A stretch of 14,542 nucleotides of DNA, taken from contig JAPUHH010000183.1 in assembly GCA_027297825.1 (NCBI GenBank), positions 1 to 14,542 of the forward strand, in the 5' to 3' direction. The translations under genes and the position numbers were made by a program. This document shows, in pieces, positions 14,475-14,542 of this stretch (within the stretch, counting starts at the first letter, position 1; every line of letters begins with the position of its first letter). Under the pieces are notes generated by a model. The model was given only the letters and a program-made list of their open reading frames with translations, was not told where the DNA came from and made no database searches. The stretch is from Gammaproteobacteria bacterium. GTDB taxonomy: Bacteria > Pseudomonadota > Gammaproteobacteria > UBA4575.

Positions 14475-14542
14475 ATGGGCAAAGAAACAGGATTGGATGT
14501 GGATCAAGTTCAATATCAAGATCAAGATCAAGATCAAGATCA
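14475..14542 (+). CDS. Possible start of a gene encoding a Gln-Asp repeat, cut by the window edge
   Basis: An open frame begins at ATG 14475 (MGKETGLDVDQVQYQD...) and continues as alternating Gln-Asp encoded by the hexamer repeat to the window end. No ribosome binding site is visible. The opposite strand is also open as (Asp-Leu)n through DIELDPHP to a stop near 14454, so the coding strand, if any, is undecided. Confidence 0.2.
   Translation, partial: MGKETGLDVDQVQYQDQDQDQD
14503..14542. repeat. Hexanucleotide tandem repeat ATCAAG at the window edge
   Basis: Perfect ATCAAG units occupy 14515-14538 (four copies) followed by ATCA at the edge. In the same 6-base register, 14503-14508 is another ATCAAG and 14509-14514 the variant TTCAAT, so at least 6.7 units are present. 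The array is cut by the window end, so total length is unknown. Copy changes would keep any reading frame, adding or removing two codons. Confidence 0.85.

Overview
The window looks like part of a chromosome from a moderately AT-rich gammaproteobacterium. The main pointers are a homodimeric-type pyruvate dehydrogenase E1 (AceE) that is collinear with the enterobacterial enzyme, an exact MetJ-type met box upstream of a methionine-pathway gene, and a perfect CRP-type palindrome. I see no IS elements, phage genes, CRISPR array, tRNA or rRNA. The gene content reads as ordinary core and accessory chromosome, and I cannot name the genus.

Layout. (1) 167-1456 (+): a MetY-type O-acetylhomoserine sulfhydrylase with a met box upstream and a clear intrinsic terminator downstream. 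(2) 1855-4816 (+): a compact four-gene cassette of a TlpA-like periplasmic thioredoxin, a small DUF4266 lipoprotein ending in a Gly/Cys tail, a DUF3570 outer-membrane beta-barrel protein and an ApbE-family FAD:protein FMN transferase. This is the best candidate for a poorly described system. It combines disulfide chemistry, an exported Cys-tailed lipopeptide, a barrel protein carrying two flavinylation-like SGxS/T motifs, and a flavin transferase. (3) 4817-5072: a gap between convergent genes that contains a perfect CRP half-site pair, a -10-like box at the right distance and a long hairpin, together suggesting a CRP-controlled small RNA. (4) 5073-6218 (-): a patatin-like phospholipase. (5) 6473-11511 (+): aceE, aceF (single lipoyl domain) and ald, an alanine to pyruvate to acetyl-CoA gene set without the E3 gene. 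(6) 11519-14337 (-): a four-gene operon read from the right: a long YeiH/UPF0324 transporter (putative sulfate exporter), a 42-residue membrane protein with a strong ribosome binding site, a UspA-like protein, and an SRPBCC-like protein with a C-terminal membrane anchor. (7) 14503-14542: a hexanucleotide tandem repeat that runs off the right edge.

Most genes appear translationally coupled or closely spaced. Several starts (aceE, aceF, ald, usp) have weak or no Shine-Dalgarno sequence, whereas metY, tlpA, apbE, the transporter and the 42-residue gene have recognisable ones. All functional calls rest on reading motifs and on remembered family features. No database search was possible.
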